NCBI RefSeq assembly: GCF_021044565.1 | Contig: NZ_CP087997.1 | Coordinates: 3,782,001 to 3,846,000, forward strand | DNA length: 64,000 bases | Origin: Subtercola endophyticus | Lineage (GTDB): Bacteria; Actinomycetota; Actinomycetes; Actinomycetales; Microbacteriaceae | Direction: 5' to 3' | Part shown: piece after piece, positions 16,547 to 25,181 of the stretch | Position numbering within the stretch: the stretch's first letter is position 1 | Layout: each line of letters starts with the position of its first letter | Made by a program: the position numbers and the translations under genes | Notes under the pieces: model-generated | The model's input: the letters and a program-made list of their open reading frames with translations, nothing else | Told to the model about the DNA's origin: nothing | Databases searched by the model: none

Positions 16547-17029
16547 TCAGGCGATCGCCCAGCCCTCGATGGTGCCGGCCGACTCGTACTCGGCCGTGTA
16601 GATGATGCGGCGCACATCGTCTGCGTCGACGAGAAAAGGGCTGCTCAGAAAGGCTTCGACGATGGCCGTCGAGAGAGCGGAATTCGTGAGCTCGACGCCG
16701 ATGGCGAGCACGTTGGCGTCGGCATGGGCGCGGGCCAGAATCGCGGTTTCGGGGCTGGTGGCGAGCACGGCCCGCACTCCAGCCACTTTGTTCGCCACGA
16801 TCGCCTCGCCTGCGCCGGTTGCACCGACGACAACTCCGCGCACGTCGATGCCGCGGTCTTCGTCTTCGACGACGGCCTGCGCACAGGCAATGGCGTACGC
16901 GGGGTAGTCGTCACCGTGGTCGAAGGTCTCGGCGCCGTGGTAGACGACGTCGCCTTCGCGCTCGAGGCGCTCGATGAGCGAGTGGGCGAAAGCGAAGCCG
17001 GCCGAATCGGCCGAGAGATGAATGCGCAC
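16547..17029 (-). CDS. RpiB/LacAB-family sugar-phosphate isomerase
   Basis: A 160-residue member of the RpiB/LacA/LacB family: HLSADSAGFAFA at the N-terminus, DDYPAYA at residues 40-46 and GVVVGATGAGEAIVANK at 65-81. The catalytic Cys of enterobacterial RpiB is absent. Instead Glu75 is present, the arrangement known from the Mycobacterium tuberculosis enzyme. Known activities in the family are aldose-ketose isomerisation of ribose, allose, galactose or tetrulose phosphates. Being embedded in a dioxygenase operon rather than with pentose-phosphate genes suggests a specialised substrate. Confidence 0.82.
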   Translation of the reverse strand: MRIHLSADSAGFAFAHSLIERLEREGDVVYHGAETFDHGDDYPAYAIACAQAVVEDEDRGIDVRGVVVGATGAGEAIVANKVAGVRAVLATSPETAILARAHADANVLAIGVELTNSALSTAIVEAFLSSPFLVDADDVRRIIYTAEYESAGTIEGWAIA

Positions 17030-17044
17030 GATATTTCTCCTGGC

Positions 17045-17983
17045 TCAGACGGGCGGCGCTACGAAAAGACCGGCATCGACATCGTTGAATGATTCGCGGG
17101 CGACGTACTCATTCATCTCGTTCGCGGTGCCCCACTGGTCTTGGGTGTGAACGTTGTCGACGTCGAGAATGCTCGGATGCCACGCATCTTCATCTTCGAT
17201 CGTGGCGAGTTCTGTCGTGTACTCGATGGTGTTGCCCTGCGGGTCGATGAAATACGCAAAGGTATTGTCGCCGGCATTGTGGCGACCCGGCCCCCACACC
17301 ATGCGGGCTCCGGAACGGAGGATCTTGCCGGTGCCGCGCATCCATTCTTCGATGCCCCGCATTTCGAACGAAGCGTGGTGCAACGACGCGTGCGGACCCC
17401 GTGCGATGGCGAACGAATGATGGTGATCGTTGCAGCGCATGAAGTACATCAGATCGCCCATGGTCTTGCTGTTCAAGGTGTCTGACAGCGCGAATGCCAG
17501 TCTCTCCTCGTAAAAGGTGCGTGTGGCTTCGGGATTGGTGGAGTTCACGACCACGTGCGACAGGCGTACCGGAACGGGTTCGCGCGCTTCGATCTTGCGA
17601 TGCGGCCGAACCGCGACGTCGGAGGAGATCTCGATGGTGCGGCCGTCGATGTCGAAGAATCGAAAGCCATAACCGCCGCCCGGCTGGCTGAGGGCTCGTG
17701 GCTCGTGAACGATCTGCACGCCCGCCTCTGCCAGGTTTGCAGCGAGACGATCGACGTCGCTCGCGCTGGCTGCGCCGAACGAGATCAGGTCGATGCGCTT
17801 CGTGCCCTTGCGAATTCGCAGAATGTACTGTTCAGGCGAACCCTCGGCTGCGAGGTACACCGTATCGTCGCTGCGAGAGACCTCGGTCAGGCCCCAGTGA
17901 CGGGTGAAGAAGTCGACCTCTCGCTCGAGTTCGGGCACCGCCAGGGCCAGATAACGCAGATGGGTGATGAGACGTTCGGTCAT
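17045..17983 (-). CDS. VOC-family extradiol ring-cleavage dioxygenase
   Basis: A 312-residue two-domain vicinal-oxygen-chelate protein (domains about 5-125 and 138-270). The three predicted Fe(II) ligands of type I extradiol dioxygenases are present in the second domain: His in RLSHVVVNS, His in SLHHASFE and Glu in NTIEYTTE. The conserved FAYFIDPQGN precedes the last. Such enzymes cleave catechol-like rings next to the diol. The start at 17983 has GAGGAG eight bases upstream; the longer frame to 18187 overlaps the divergent regulator. It is the first gene of the minus-strand operon down to the LysR at 12786. Confidence 0.86.
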   Translation of the reverse strand: MTERLITHLRYLALAVPELEREVDFFTRHWGLTEVSRSDDTVYLAAEGSPEQYILRIRKGTKRIDLISFGAASASDVDRLAANLAEAGVQIVHEPRALSQPGGGYGFRFFDIDGRTIEISSDVAVRPHRKIEAREPVPVRLSHVVVNSTNPEATRTFYEERLAFALSDTLNSKTMGDLMYFMRCNDHHHSFAIARGPHASLHHASFEMRGIEEWMRGTGKILRSGARMVWGPGRHNAGDNTFAYFIDPQGNTIEYTTELATIEDEDAWHPSILDVDNVHTQDQWGTANEMNEYVARESFNDVDAGLFVAPPV

Positions 17984-18062
17984 GTAGTGCTCCTCGGTAG
18001 CCGGTCTGCTCCTCTGCAGACCCGCCGCTTCGAAACTAGGCGTGCAGCGTCGCGGCGAAAAA

Positions 18063-18077
18063 TCTGCGTTTCGCATA
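18063..18077. promoter_or_regulatory. Candidate LysR binding site in divergent promoter region
   Basis: TGCG-TTT-CGCA followed by TA lies between the dioxygenase and the divergent LysR gene. It carries the half-site CGCATA also found in the more perfect box at 19072-19088. The arm spacing differs, so equivalence is uncertain. Confidence 0.35.
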
Positions 18078-18161
18078 CCAGCCATGCCGATCGAGTTCGT
18101 CGGGCCGCCCGGAGTGCGCATCAGCGGTGGATAAGATGTCGCCCGAGGCAAAGGAGCGTCA

Positions 18162-19049
18162 ATGAATCTCGCAAGCAAAGACCTCAATCTGCTCGTGGCA
18201 CTGCGGGCGCTTCTCGAAGAGGCGAACGTGACTCGCGCTGGTGATCGGCTTCAGGTCGGGCAGTCGGCGATGAGCGTTTCGCTTTCGCGGCTACGACTGC
18301 AGTACAACGATGAACTGCTCGTGCGTGTCGGCAGGGACTACGAATTGACCCCGCTCGCCAGACTGTTGCTGCCCCAGGTTCAGCGCACCGTGCCGTTGAT
18401 CGAGCAGGCCCTGGGCAGTGAAGGGCCGTTCGACGCGGCCAACTCGAGGCGCACTTTCGTCATTCAGCTCACCGACTACGCCGCACTCGAGTTGCGCGAC
18501 TTGTTCAACCGGGTGCTTGCCGCCGCGCCAGGGGTGCGTATCGACATACTGCCGCTGCCCGAGCAGCCGACCTCCAGCGAGAAAGAGTTGCTGAAGAACG
18601 ACTTCATCGCTGCCGTTCCCGGCATCGGCATCGATGGCGACAGTGCGGTGTTGTTCACCGATCACTACACCTGTCTCGTCGACCGTAACAACCCTGCCCT
18701 CGTCGACGGAAAGCTCTCGTGGGAGGCCTTCACGGCTCTTCCGCAGGTGGTCTGCGACTTCGGCCAGGCACATCACACCCCGGCCGATCGTCGTCTGCGC
18801 GAGCTGGGGTTCGCGCGTCAGCCCCGCGTCACGACGACGAGTTTCGTCACGGTTCCCTCGATCGTCTCGGGTACAGACCTCGTCGGTGTGATTCCGCGCC
18901 GTCTCGCCGATCGGCTCGGTGCTTCGACCGGCACGGTCGGAGTGGATGCCCCCTTCGGGGCGGTCGAGATCATCGAGACGCTGTGGTGGCACCCCAGCAA
19001 GTCGCACGATCTCGGTCACAAATGGTTCCGTGAAACGCTGCAAGGGTGA
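18162..19049 (+). CDS. LysR family transcriptional regulator
   Basis: A 295-residue LTTR: N-terminal HTH (LRALLEEANVTRAGDRLQVGQSAMSVSLSRLRLQY) followed by LTPLARLLLP and an effector domain. It is of the same NodD/NahR-like subclass as the regulator at 12786. It is divergent from the extradiol dioxygenase operon and upstream of the FAD-monooxygenase operon, so it is well placed to activate both. CAAAGGAG lies just before the ATG. The inducer is probably the aromatic substrate or an intermediate (inference). Confidence 0.88.
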   Translation: MNLASKDLNLLVALRALLEEANVTRAGDRLQVGQSAMSVSLSRLRLQYNDELLVRVGRDYELTPLARLLLPQVQRTVPLIEQALGSEGPFDAANSRRTFVIQLTDYAALELRDLFNRVLAAAPGVRIDILPLPEQPTSSEKELLKNDFIAAVPGIGIDGDSAVLFTDHYTCLVDRNNPALVDGKLSWEAFTALPQVVCDFGQAHHTPADRRLRELGFARQPRVTTTSFVTVPSIVSGTDLVGVIPRRLADRLGASTGTVGVDAPFGAVEIIETLWWHPSKSHDLGHKWFRETLQG

Positions 19050-19071
19050 GATACCCGCGCTGATCCACGGG

Positions 19072-19088
19072 TATGCGAAGAGCGCATA
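19072..19088. promoter_or_regulatory. LTTR box (T-N11-A palindrome)
   Basis: TATGCG-AAGAG-CGCATA is a perfect 6-bp inverted repeat containing a symmetric T-N11-A (19074/19086), the classical LysR recognition pattern. It lies 98 bases before the FAD monooxygenase start. A second small inverted repeat, ATACCCG/CGGGTAT (19051-19074), overlaps it and could end the LysR message. Confidence 0.6.
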
Positions 19089-19185
19089 GTTGCCATCGTA
19101 GAAATCCGGTTCCGCCGATACTCCGCCTCCCCTAGCGTCGTTCCAGCAGCAGAGTCGTGCAGAAGCGGAATGGAGACGGCCAACG

Positions 19186-20304
19186 ATGCCCGTGAAAAAA
19201 GTACTCGTCATTGGCGGGGGAGTGACCGGAACGGTCGCTGCGGCGGCACTCGCCCAACGGGGAGTCGAGGTGACCCTCATCGAGATCTACCCGCGCTGGT
19301 CGCGCGCCGGGCACGGCATCACCGTTCACGGCAACGCCCTGCTCGCCCTTCAGAGCATCGGCGTCGCCGAGGCGGTCATCTCGCGTGGGGTGCCGTTCAA
19401 CAACATCGTGATCGGCGATGCGGGCGGCGCAATTGTCGCCGTCGTGCCGACACCGCACACAGGCGGGGCCGCTCTGCCGGCAACCCTCGGAACCCTCCGT
19501 TCCGACCTTCAGGCGGTGCTCGTCGAGCGGATCGACGAGCTGGGTGTCGACGTTCGGCTCGGTACGACGGCGACCTCGTTCACTGACACGGGTGATGCCG
19601 TGGAAGTGCAGTTCTCGACGGGCGACCGTGATTCGTACGATCTCGTCGTCGCGGCGGATGGCATCAAGTCGAGCACCCGCGAGTATCTCGGCATTCCGGA
19701 GCGACAGGCTCCGAGCGGCATGGGTATTTGGCGATTCGTCACCGCTCGCACGCCAGAGATGTCGTCGTCTGCCGTGTACTACGGTGGTCCGCACTTCAAG
19801 GCCGGGTACGCACCGATCTCCGAAACCGAGTGTTATGCCTATGTGCTGACCGATCCGCAACTCGTGGTCGGCGAGCGCACTGACACCGAAATGCTCAGCG
19901 AACTGCTGGCGTCGTACCACGGTGTGTGGGACCACGTCAGATCGGGCGTCGATGCTGACACGTTCGTCAACTACCAGCCGATCGAATGGCTGAACGTCGA
20001 AGGCCCGTGGCATCGCGGCAGAGTCATTGCCATCGGCGACGCCGTGCACGCCTGCCCTCCGCTCATCGCTCAGGGCGCTGCGATGTGTGCGGAAGACGCG
20101 GTGCTGCTCGCCGAATACGTCACCCGTGACGGCGACATCGACGTGCTTCTCGCCGAGTTCGAGGCCCGACGCAAACCGCGTGTGAAGACGGTGGTCGACA
20201 GCTCGATGAAGATGGTCGACTGGGAGCTGCATCCCGATCTGCCGGACTCAGACGCGCCGGGGCTCATGGCGTCGTCGCTGCAGCTGATATCGGCGCCGGC
20301 GTGA
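19186..20304 (+). CDS. FAD-dependent aromatic monooxygenase (PHBH/salicylate hydroxylase superfamily)
   Basis: A 372-residue class A flavoprotein hydroxylase: Rossmann GGGVTGTVAAAALA at residues 9-22, the DG motif VAADGIKSSTRE and the FAD-ribityl GD motif AIGDAVHACPP. Enzymes of this type use NAD(P)H and O2 to hydroxylate phenolic or N-heteroaromatic rings in the cytoplasm. It is the first gene of an operon with cupin, SDR and hydrolase, overlapping the cupin start by four bases. Together with the divergent extradiol dioxygenase it could prepare a ring for cleavage. Confidence 0.87.
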   Translation: MPVKKVLVIGGGVTGTVAAAALAQRGVEVTLIEIYPRWSRAGHGITVHGNALLALQSIGVAEAVISRGVPFNNIVIGDAGGAIVAVVPTPHTGGAALPATLGTLRSDLQAVLVERIDELGVDVRLGTTATSFTDTGDAVEVQFSTGDRDSYDLVVAADGIKSSTREYLGIPERQAPSGMGIWRFVTARTPEMSSSAVYYGGPHFKAGYAPISETECYAYVLTDPQLVVGERTDTEMLSELLASYHGVWDHVRSGVDADTFVNYQPIEWLNVEGPWHRGRVIAIGDAVHACPPLIAQGAAMCAEDAVLLAEYVTRDGDIDVLLAEFEARRKPRVKTVVDSSMKMVDWELHPDLPDSDAPGLMASSLQLISAPA

Positions 20305-20852
20305 GCGCGCTGCCCGAGGGCACGATTCCGCGTCGGGTCGTGACTGGGCATGACTCCGAAGGCGTGTCGGTGGTTCTATCAGACGGGCCCGTGCCGGTTC
20401 ACCGAGTGATGCCGCAAGACGGCGTCGGATTCTATGAGATCTGGCAGACCGATGTCATGCCGGCGCCGATCGACCCGATCGAAACGTCAGAACCCACCGA
20501 GCGGTCGCTCACGGTACCCCCCGGTGCCAACGGAACAAAGATTCGCATCAACGAATTCTTTCCCGGGCACGTCGGCGAGAACAATCTTCAGTCGCCCGTA
20601 CACCGCACGGAGTCGATCGACTACGGAATCGTGCTCGAGGGGGAGATCGTGCTCGCCCTCGACGAGAGTGAGGTCACTCTTCGCGCCGGCGATGTGGTCA
20701 TCCAACGGGGCACCGTGCACGCCTGGGCCAACCGAACCGACCGCGTCGCCCGGGTGGCATTTATTCTCATCGACGGCGCCTTTCAGAGCGAACTGCTCGA
20801 ATTGCTCCCAGGGGTACGCGACGGGGTCATGCGCAATGGCCCCCACGACTGA
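20301..20852 (+). CDS. Cupin-domain protein
   Basis: A 183-residue protein with one Cupin_2 domain in the C-terminal half: PVHRTESIDYGIVLEGEIVLAL (motif 1, positions about 93-115) and GDVVIQRGTVHAWAN (motif 2). The start GTG overlaps the previous stop (GTGA). Cupins in aromatic clusters may be small dioxygenases, isomerases or non-enzymatic binding proteins. Motif 1 has one His and one Glu in the usual metal positions, motif 2 one His. Metal binding is plausible; the reaction is not predictable. Confidence 0.8.
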   Translation: MSALPEGTIPRRVVTGHDSEGVSVVLSDGPVPVHRVMPQDGVGFYEIWQTDVMPAPIDPIETSEPTERSLTVPPGANGTKIRINEFFPGHVGENNLQSPVHRTESIDYGIVLEGEIVLALDESEVTLRAGDVVIQRGTVHAWANRTDRVARVAFILIDGAFQSELLELLPGVRDGVMRNGPHD

Positions 20853-20868
20853 GAGCCGGCATCACGTC

Positions 20869-21663
20869 ATGAACCAACCGATTTCACTTCCCGGGCTGAC
20901 CGGCAAGATCGTCGTGATCACCGGCGCGGCAGGAGGGCAGGGTGCAGCAGAGGCCCTTGTGCTGGCAGCGAGCGGTGCACACGTCATTGCCACCGACGTC
21001 GCCGAGGAGGCGCCCTCTTCGTTGCAGCATCGCTCGGCCGGCCTCGCTGGCACCATCGACTACCTCCGGCTCGACGTCGTGAGCGAGGGCGACTGGGCCC
21101 TGCTCGCGGCCGGCTTAGGTCGCGTGGACGGCTTGGTGAACAACGCAGGTGTGCCGTTCCGCGCGAGATTGGGTGAGATCGACCTCGCGGACTGGAATCG
21201 CGTGCTCGCAATCAACCTGACCGGACCGATGCTGGGCATCCAGGCTCTGTCGCCGCTGATGACGCGTGGTGCATCCATCGTCAACGTGGGATCGTCGGCC
21301 GCGCTGACCCCGCACCATACCGTCGCGTACACCGCAAGCAAGTGGGGTCTGCGCGGCCTGAGCGCCGTTGCGACGACCGAGTTCGGTCATCGCGGCATCC
21401 GCACCAACATCGTGCACCCCGGTTACATCGAGACGCCGATGATGGCGAACGCTTCGACGGCGATGACGGCAGCGCAGCTCGCCCTCACTCCACTCGAACG
21501 CACGGGGGAGCCCGAAGAGGTCGCAGCAGTGGTCGCCTTTCTGCTCTCGGATGCGGCGTCATACGTTTCGGGCGCAGAGATTCCGATCGACGGCGGCTAC
21601 ACCTCATCGAGGGGAATCAAATACATGTCAGACACGATCGCTGCGGCGACCGCACAGAAGTAA
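20869..21663 (+). CDS. Short-chain dehydrogenase/reductase (classical SDR)
   Basis: A 264-residue classical SDR: TGAAGGQG cofactor motif (near residues 17-24), NNAG, catalytic Ser-Tyr-Lys in SSAALTPHHTVAYTASKWG, and ETPMM plus DGGYT near the C-terminus. The ATG at 20869 lies 17 bases after the cupin stop; no clear Shine-Dalgarno sequence is seen. The long frame upstream is only the shadow of the cupin gene. The C-terminus continues about 20 residues past the usual end. A role in oxidising or reducing an alcohol/ketone intermediate of the pathway is inferred from the operon. Confidence 0.87.
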   Translation: MNQPISLPGLTGKIVVITGAAGGQGAAEALVLAASGAHVIATDVAEEAPSSLQHRSAGLAGTIDYLRLDVVSEGDWALLAAGLGRVDGLVNNAGVPFRARLGEIDLADWNRVLAINLTGPMLGIQALSPLMTRGASIVNVGSSAALTPHHTVAYTASKWGLRGLSAVATTEFGHRGIRTNIVHPGYIETPMMANASTAMTAAQLALTPLERTGEPEEVAAVVAFLLSDAASYVSGAEIPIDGGYTSSRGIKYMSDTIAAATAQK

Positions 21664-21671
21664 GGCAATCG

Positions 21672-22838
21672 ATGTTCGAATATTTTCCCGGAAACTACGT
21701 CTGGAATCTCTCCGTCGTCGCCACTCTCAACAATGGCGGATTCATCGATGAGGTCGACCGCGCGTGCAAACCGGTGCTGCAGGCCTCGCAGAATGGCGAT
21801 GACGCGGGCACCGAGGAACTCTATGCGTCGTGGGAGGCGGTGGCTAACCGGCTCACTGATTCCGCTCGAGCCGATGAGTCCGACGGGCGAGCGATCGCCG
21901 CCGCCGACAAATACTATCGGGCCAGCCTCTACACCTCTCAGGCGGAACGGCTGCAATCGCCGCAGTGGCCGGGGCGGAATGCCGCGTACCAGAAGTCGAT
22001 CGATCTGCTCTTGAAGCACGTCGAGCTCAGTGGCAAGAACCTGCGACCTGTCGAGATACCGTTCGAAGGGGCCTCGTTTCCTGCGTACTTCGTTGCGGCC
22101 GAAGCGCTCGACGGCCAGCCGGCTCCCGTCATCATCCAATGGAACGGGCTCGATTCGACCAAAGAGATGATGTATTACTCCGGGTTCTCTGCAGAACTCG
22201 CTCGGCGCGGCATTTCGACGCTGATGGTCGACACGCCCGGCACGGGCGAGGCGCTTCGACTGCGGGGTCTCACCTCACGCTTCGATACCGAGGTGTGGGC
22301 GGCCGCCTGCATCGATGTTCTCGAGACGATGCCCGAGGTCGACCCCGACCAGATCGGTATCGTCGGGTGGTCGCTCGGGGGATACTACGCGCCCCGAGCG
22401 GCCGCCTTCGAAAAGCGTCTGAAGCTGGTCGTCGCATGGGGTGCCAACCACGATTGGGGGGAGGTTCAGCGCGGGCGACTCAATCGAGAGGGCGAGAATC
22501 CCGTTCCGCACTATTGGGATCACGTGCGCTGGGTGTGGGGCGCCGACTCGATGGCTGAATTTCTGGCGATCGCCGACGAGGTATCGCTTGACGGTGTCGT
22601 GGAGAAGATAACCGTTCCGTTTCTCATCACGCACGGAGCCAACGACCGTCAGATCAACGTGAAGTATGCCCAGCGCAGTTACGACCAGGCCGTGAACTCA
22701 CCGGAACGCGCGCTGCGCATCTTCGCCGATCCCGAAGGGGGAACGGAACACATCAGCATCGACAACATGCCTGTGGTCTCGGCGTACATCGCCGACTGGA
22801 TCGCCGACACCTTTCGTGCTCAGCGCCACCCGTTATGA
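21672..22838 (+). CDS. Alpha/beta hydrolase (FrsA/DUF1100-like, possible C-C hydrolase)
   Basis: A 388-residue alpha/beta hydrolase with an N-terminal helical cap domain (residues about 1-120). The nucleophile elbow is GWSLGG, the Asp is in THGANDRQI and the His in GGTEHIS. The architecture resembles FrsA-like esterases and 2,6-dihydroxypseudooxynicotine hydrolase, which breaks a C-C bond next to a heteroaromatic ring. A C-C or ester hydrolysis step would fit this cluster but is inference. It is the last gene of the operon; AAGTAAGG precedes the ATG, and the next gene is convergent after 16 bases. Confidence 0.85.
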   Translation: MFEYFPGNYVWNLSVVATLNNGGFIDEVDRACKPVLQASQNGDDAGTEELYASWEAVANRLTDSARADESDGRAIAAADKYYRASLYTSQAERLQSPQWPGRNAAYQKSIDLLLKHVELSGKNLRPVEIPFEGASFPAYFVAAEALDGQPAPVIIQWNGLDSTKEMMYYSGFSAELARRGISTLMVDTPGTGEALRLRGLTSRFDTEVWAAACIDVLETMPEVDPDQIGIVGWSLGGYYAPRAAAFEKRLKLVVAWGANHDWGEVQRGRLNREGENPVPHYWDHVRWVWGADSMAEFLAIADEVSLDGVVEKITVPFLITHGANDRQINVKYAQRSYDQAVNSPERALRIFADPEGGTEHISIDNMPVVSAYIADWIADTFRAQRHPL

Positions 22839-22854
22839 CGCGCCCACGAGGCGT

Positions 22855-23520
22855 CTAGCCTCCGAGCTCAGCCGTCGAAAGGCGCTTCGCGGGAGTGAGC
22901 GCGATCTCCTTCATATAGGCGTTGATGCTTTCCAGTCGCACGCGCTGGGGGTCCCCGTAGTAGTCTTTCTGGCCCTCGGACATGAACGACGAAAAGTCGT
23001 TCTGCTCAGTCGTGAATGCCCAGGTGAAGACATTCGACAAACGATCGGCGACCGCGAAAAGCAAAGCGAACCGGTATTTCTCGCGAACGGCGGCGACTTC
23101 TCGCCACACCTCGAGAAACTCGTTCCAGTCGCCTTGGATGCTGTAGCGGCGCATGATCGTCATCTTCGACAGCGTCTCGTCGTCGGCTGTCGGCAGATGC
23201 TCAGCGACCACCGCCGTAACCTCGACACCCGAAGCGTGAGGTGCGAGTCGTTCGCTCAGTGTCGAAAGGGTGATCGCTGCTGCGGCCGGGTCTGCCACGC
23301 GCCACAGGCTGGTGTGGATGCGGCGCGCACCCGTGTCACTGGCCCGATTCTCGTTGAGGTTGTACACGAGGCCGGTGCCGGTTTCGAGATAGGCGTCGAG
23401 CAGTTCGGCTCCGTCAGCGACGTGCGAGGCGGCATCCTGACCCCAGGACTCACCGAACTGCTCTTCGTGGCCTGGCCGCACCGAGATGTTGCGGAGCAGC
23501 AACAGATCATTTGCCGTCAC
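22855..23520 (-). CDS. Uncharacterised protein, possible tandem dimeric alpha/beta-barrel domains
   Basis: A 221-residue soluble protein not recognised with certainty. Both halves begin with a similar strand-helix pattern (LLLLRNISVRPGHEEQFGESW at the start, MTIMRRYSIQGDWNEFLEVW near residue 120). That suggests two ABM/NIPSNAP-like ferredoxin folds in one chain. No signal peptide or membrane segment. Its start overlaps the MFS transporter's stop by four bases, so it is translated from the same minus-strand transcript. It may handle the exported or imported compound of that transporter. Function unknown. Confidence 0.65.
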   Translation of the reverse strand: MTANDLLLLRNISVRPGHEEQFGESWGQDAASHVADGAELLDAYLETGTGLVYNLNENRASDTGARRIHTSLWRVADPAAAAITLSTLSERLAPHASGVEVTAVVAEHLPTADDETLSKMTIMRRYSIQGDWNEFLEVWREVAAVREKYRFALLFAVADRLSNVFTWAFTTEQNDFSSFMSEGQKDYYGDPQRVRLESINAYMKEIALTPAKRLSTAELGG

Positions 23521-25028
23521 TGGCCGACCTTGCTGGTGGTTGTCGGGCCGTGAGCCTCGGCCCGGTTCTCGAGTATTTCTTCTTGCACTTCGGCGATCGC
23601 CTCGATCACCTCGCCGCGCTGATCCATCGGCTTCACCTTACGAATGAAGAGAGTGACGACCAGGGCCAGCAGCGCGGTAGCGCCGATGTAGGCGAGTACC
23701 GTCGCCCAGGCCGAGTAGGTGGGCGCTGTCGTTCCGGGCACGACCGACGAGGCCAGCAGAATGCCGACAACTGTCGTGCCGACGGCGCTGAAGAGCGTGC
23801 GCGCTACCTGGTAGACGATGCCGATGGCCTCACCGGTGTTCTGGGGTGGCACGACCTCGACGATGAGGTTAGGCAGACCGACGAGAATAAGCGACGTACC
23901 GACCCCGGTGAAGATCGTCGCGATCACGGCCAGCGGCAGGTTGTGCACCGCGACAAGGAACCCGGCGAAGCCGATGAGCGCGACGATGATGCCGATAGCG
24001 AGCGTGATCTTGGCGCCGTATTTCGCGGCCACCTTCCCGCCGATCGGCGAGAGAATGAATCCGATGATTCCGGTGACCAGCCCATAAAGGCCTGCGACGG
24101 TGGGGGTCAGCCCCAAGCCCACCGGCATGCTCGTCTTTCCCTGCATGAGGATCGGGTTCAGCAGCGCTCCAGCTCCGAACACGCCGAGCCCTATGAAGGC
24201 GGTGGTCACAAGCACGAGCGTGAGTGCTCGTTGCTTGAAGAGGCGCAGGTTGAACATCGGGTTCTTGATGCGCAACTCCCACACGATCCAGAAGGCGATC
24301 AGCGCCAGGCCGATGACGATCAGAACAATGGCGAACGGTGTCATGCCCGACCGGGACGAGTTGAACGCGAAGAGTATGGCAGCGACCGCCGGAGCGAGCA
24401 CGACGGCGCCGACGATATCGAATCGAGTGCGTTCGAACGGCGTGACGATCGACCGGGGCAGACCGGTCGCGGCAGCAAGTGCGCACAACGCGAGTACTCC
24501 AGAAGCGAGAAACATCACGCGCCAGTCGCCGAGGTCGAGCAGCACTCCCGCCACCAGGGCGCCGACAGAGCCGGCGATGGATGCTGTGCCCGTCGTGATT
24601 GCGATCAACACGGGCACGCGGGGAGCAGGGACGACTTCGCGGGCGATGCCCACCAGCAACGGAAAGAGCGCGGCGCTGGTACCCTGCAGCGCACGACCGA
24701 TCAGAATGCCTTCGAAGTTTCCGAAGACCACGCTGATCACCGAGCCCGCGGCAGAGATCGCCATCATGATGATGAGAATCTTTTTTCGCCCGTAGATGTC
24801 GCCGAGCCGCCCAGAGATCGCGGCCGTTGCTGCGCCCACGAGGAGAAAAACGGTGATCACCCAAGAGATAGTGGCGGTGTCGATATTGAAGACCCCCATG
24901 AGGGTCGGAATCGCGGTGTACACCATCACCTGTTCGAAGATGCCGGTGGCTTCGATCAAGATGAAAATGGCGACAATAACCGCGTAGGGCCTGACTTTCA
25001 CGGGTGGTAAAAGGGCAGAGGCAGACAT
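23517..25028 (-). CDS. MFS transporter (DHA2/EmrB-QacA type, 14 TM)
   Basis: A 503-residue transporter with about fourteen hydrophobic segments. The loop motif GRLGDIYGRKK sits after TM2 and the antiporter-like GSVGALVAGVLLDLGDWR around TM5. The hydrophilic C-tail is about 50 residues. DHA2 members usually export drugs or metabolites by proton antiport. It is transcribed divergently from a LysR regulator at 25182 and followed by the unknown protein at 22855. The start at 25028 is the first Met of the conserved N-terminus; AGGAAG lies just upstream. Confidence 0.86.
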   Translation of the reverse strand: MSASALLPPVKVRPYAVIVAIFILIEATGIFEQVMVYTAIPTLMGVFNIDTATISWVITVFLLVGAATAAISGRLGDIYGRKKILIIMMAISAAGSVISVVFGNFEGILIGRALQGTSAALFPLLVGIAREVVPAPRVPVLIAITTGTASIAGSVGALVAGVLLDLGDWRVMFLASGVLALCALAAATGLPRSIVTPFERTRFDIVGAVVLAPAVAAILFAFNSSRSGMTPFAIVLIVIGLALIAFWIVWELRIKNPMFNLRLFKQRALTLVLVTTAFIGLGVFGAGALLNPILMQGKTSMPVGLGLTPTVAGLYGLVTGIIGFILSPIGGKVAAKYGAKITLAIGIIVALIGFAGFLVAVHNLPLAVIATIFTGVGTSLILVGLPNLIVEVVPPQNTGEAIGIVYQVARTLFSAVGTTVVGILLASSVVPGTTAPTYSAWATVLAYIGATALLALVVTLFIRKVKPMDQRGEVIEAIAEVQEEILENRAEAHGPTTTSKVGQ

Positions 25029-25181
25029 CGTTATCTTCCTGTTCAGTTGGGTGCGGGGCGTGCCGAGGGCCGTGAGATTGGTTCACCTCGGTGCAGTATT
25101 CAGACACTAGAGGTCGGGCATAGGCGAAGTCCACGACCGAATTGCGCGGGTATTGCGCTGAAATAGGTCATGATTTGAATC

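Noticed and set aside
18162..22838. Nicotine/dihydroxypyridine degradation pathway
   Set aside because: The alpha/beta hydrolase and FAD monooxygenase recall the 2,6-dihydroxypseudooxynicotine steps, but nicotine dehydrogenase and molybdopterin hydroxylase genes are absent and an extradiol dioxygenase is present. Similarity is at superfamily level only.
23511..25010. Long plus-strand open frame opposite the DHA2 transporter
   Set aside because: The Asp/Arg/His-rich translation is the complement of a hydrophobic membrane protein. The minus strand shows full MFS motifs.
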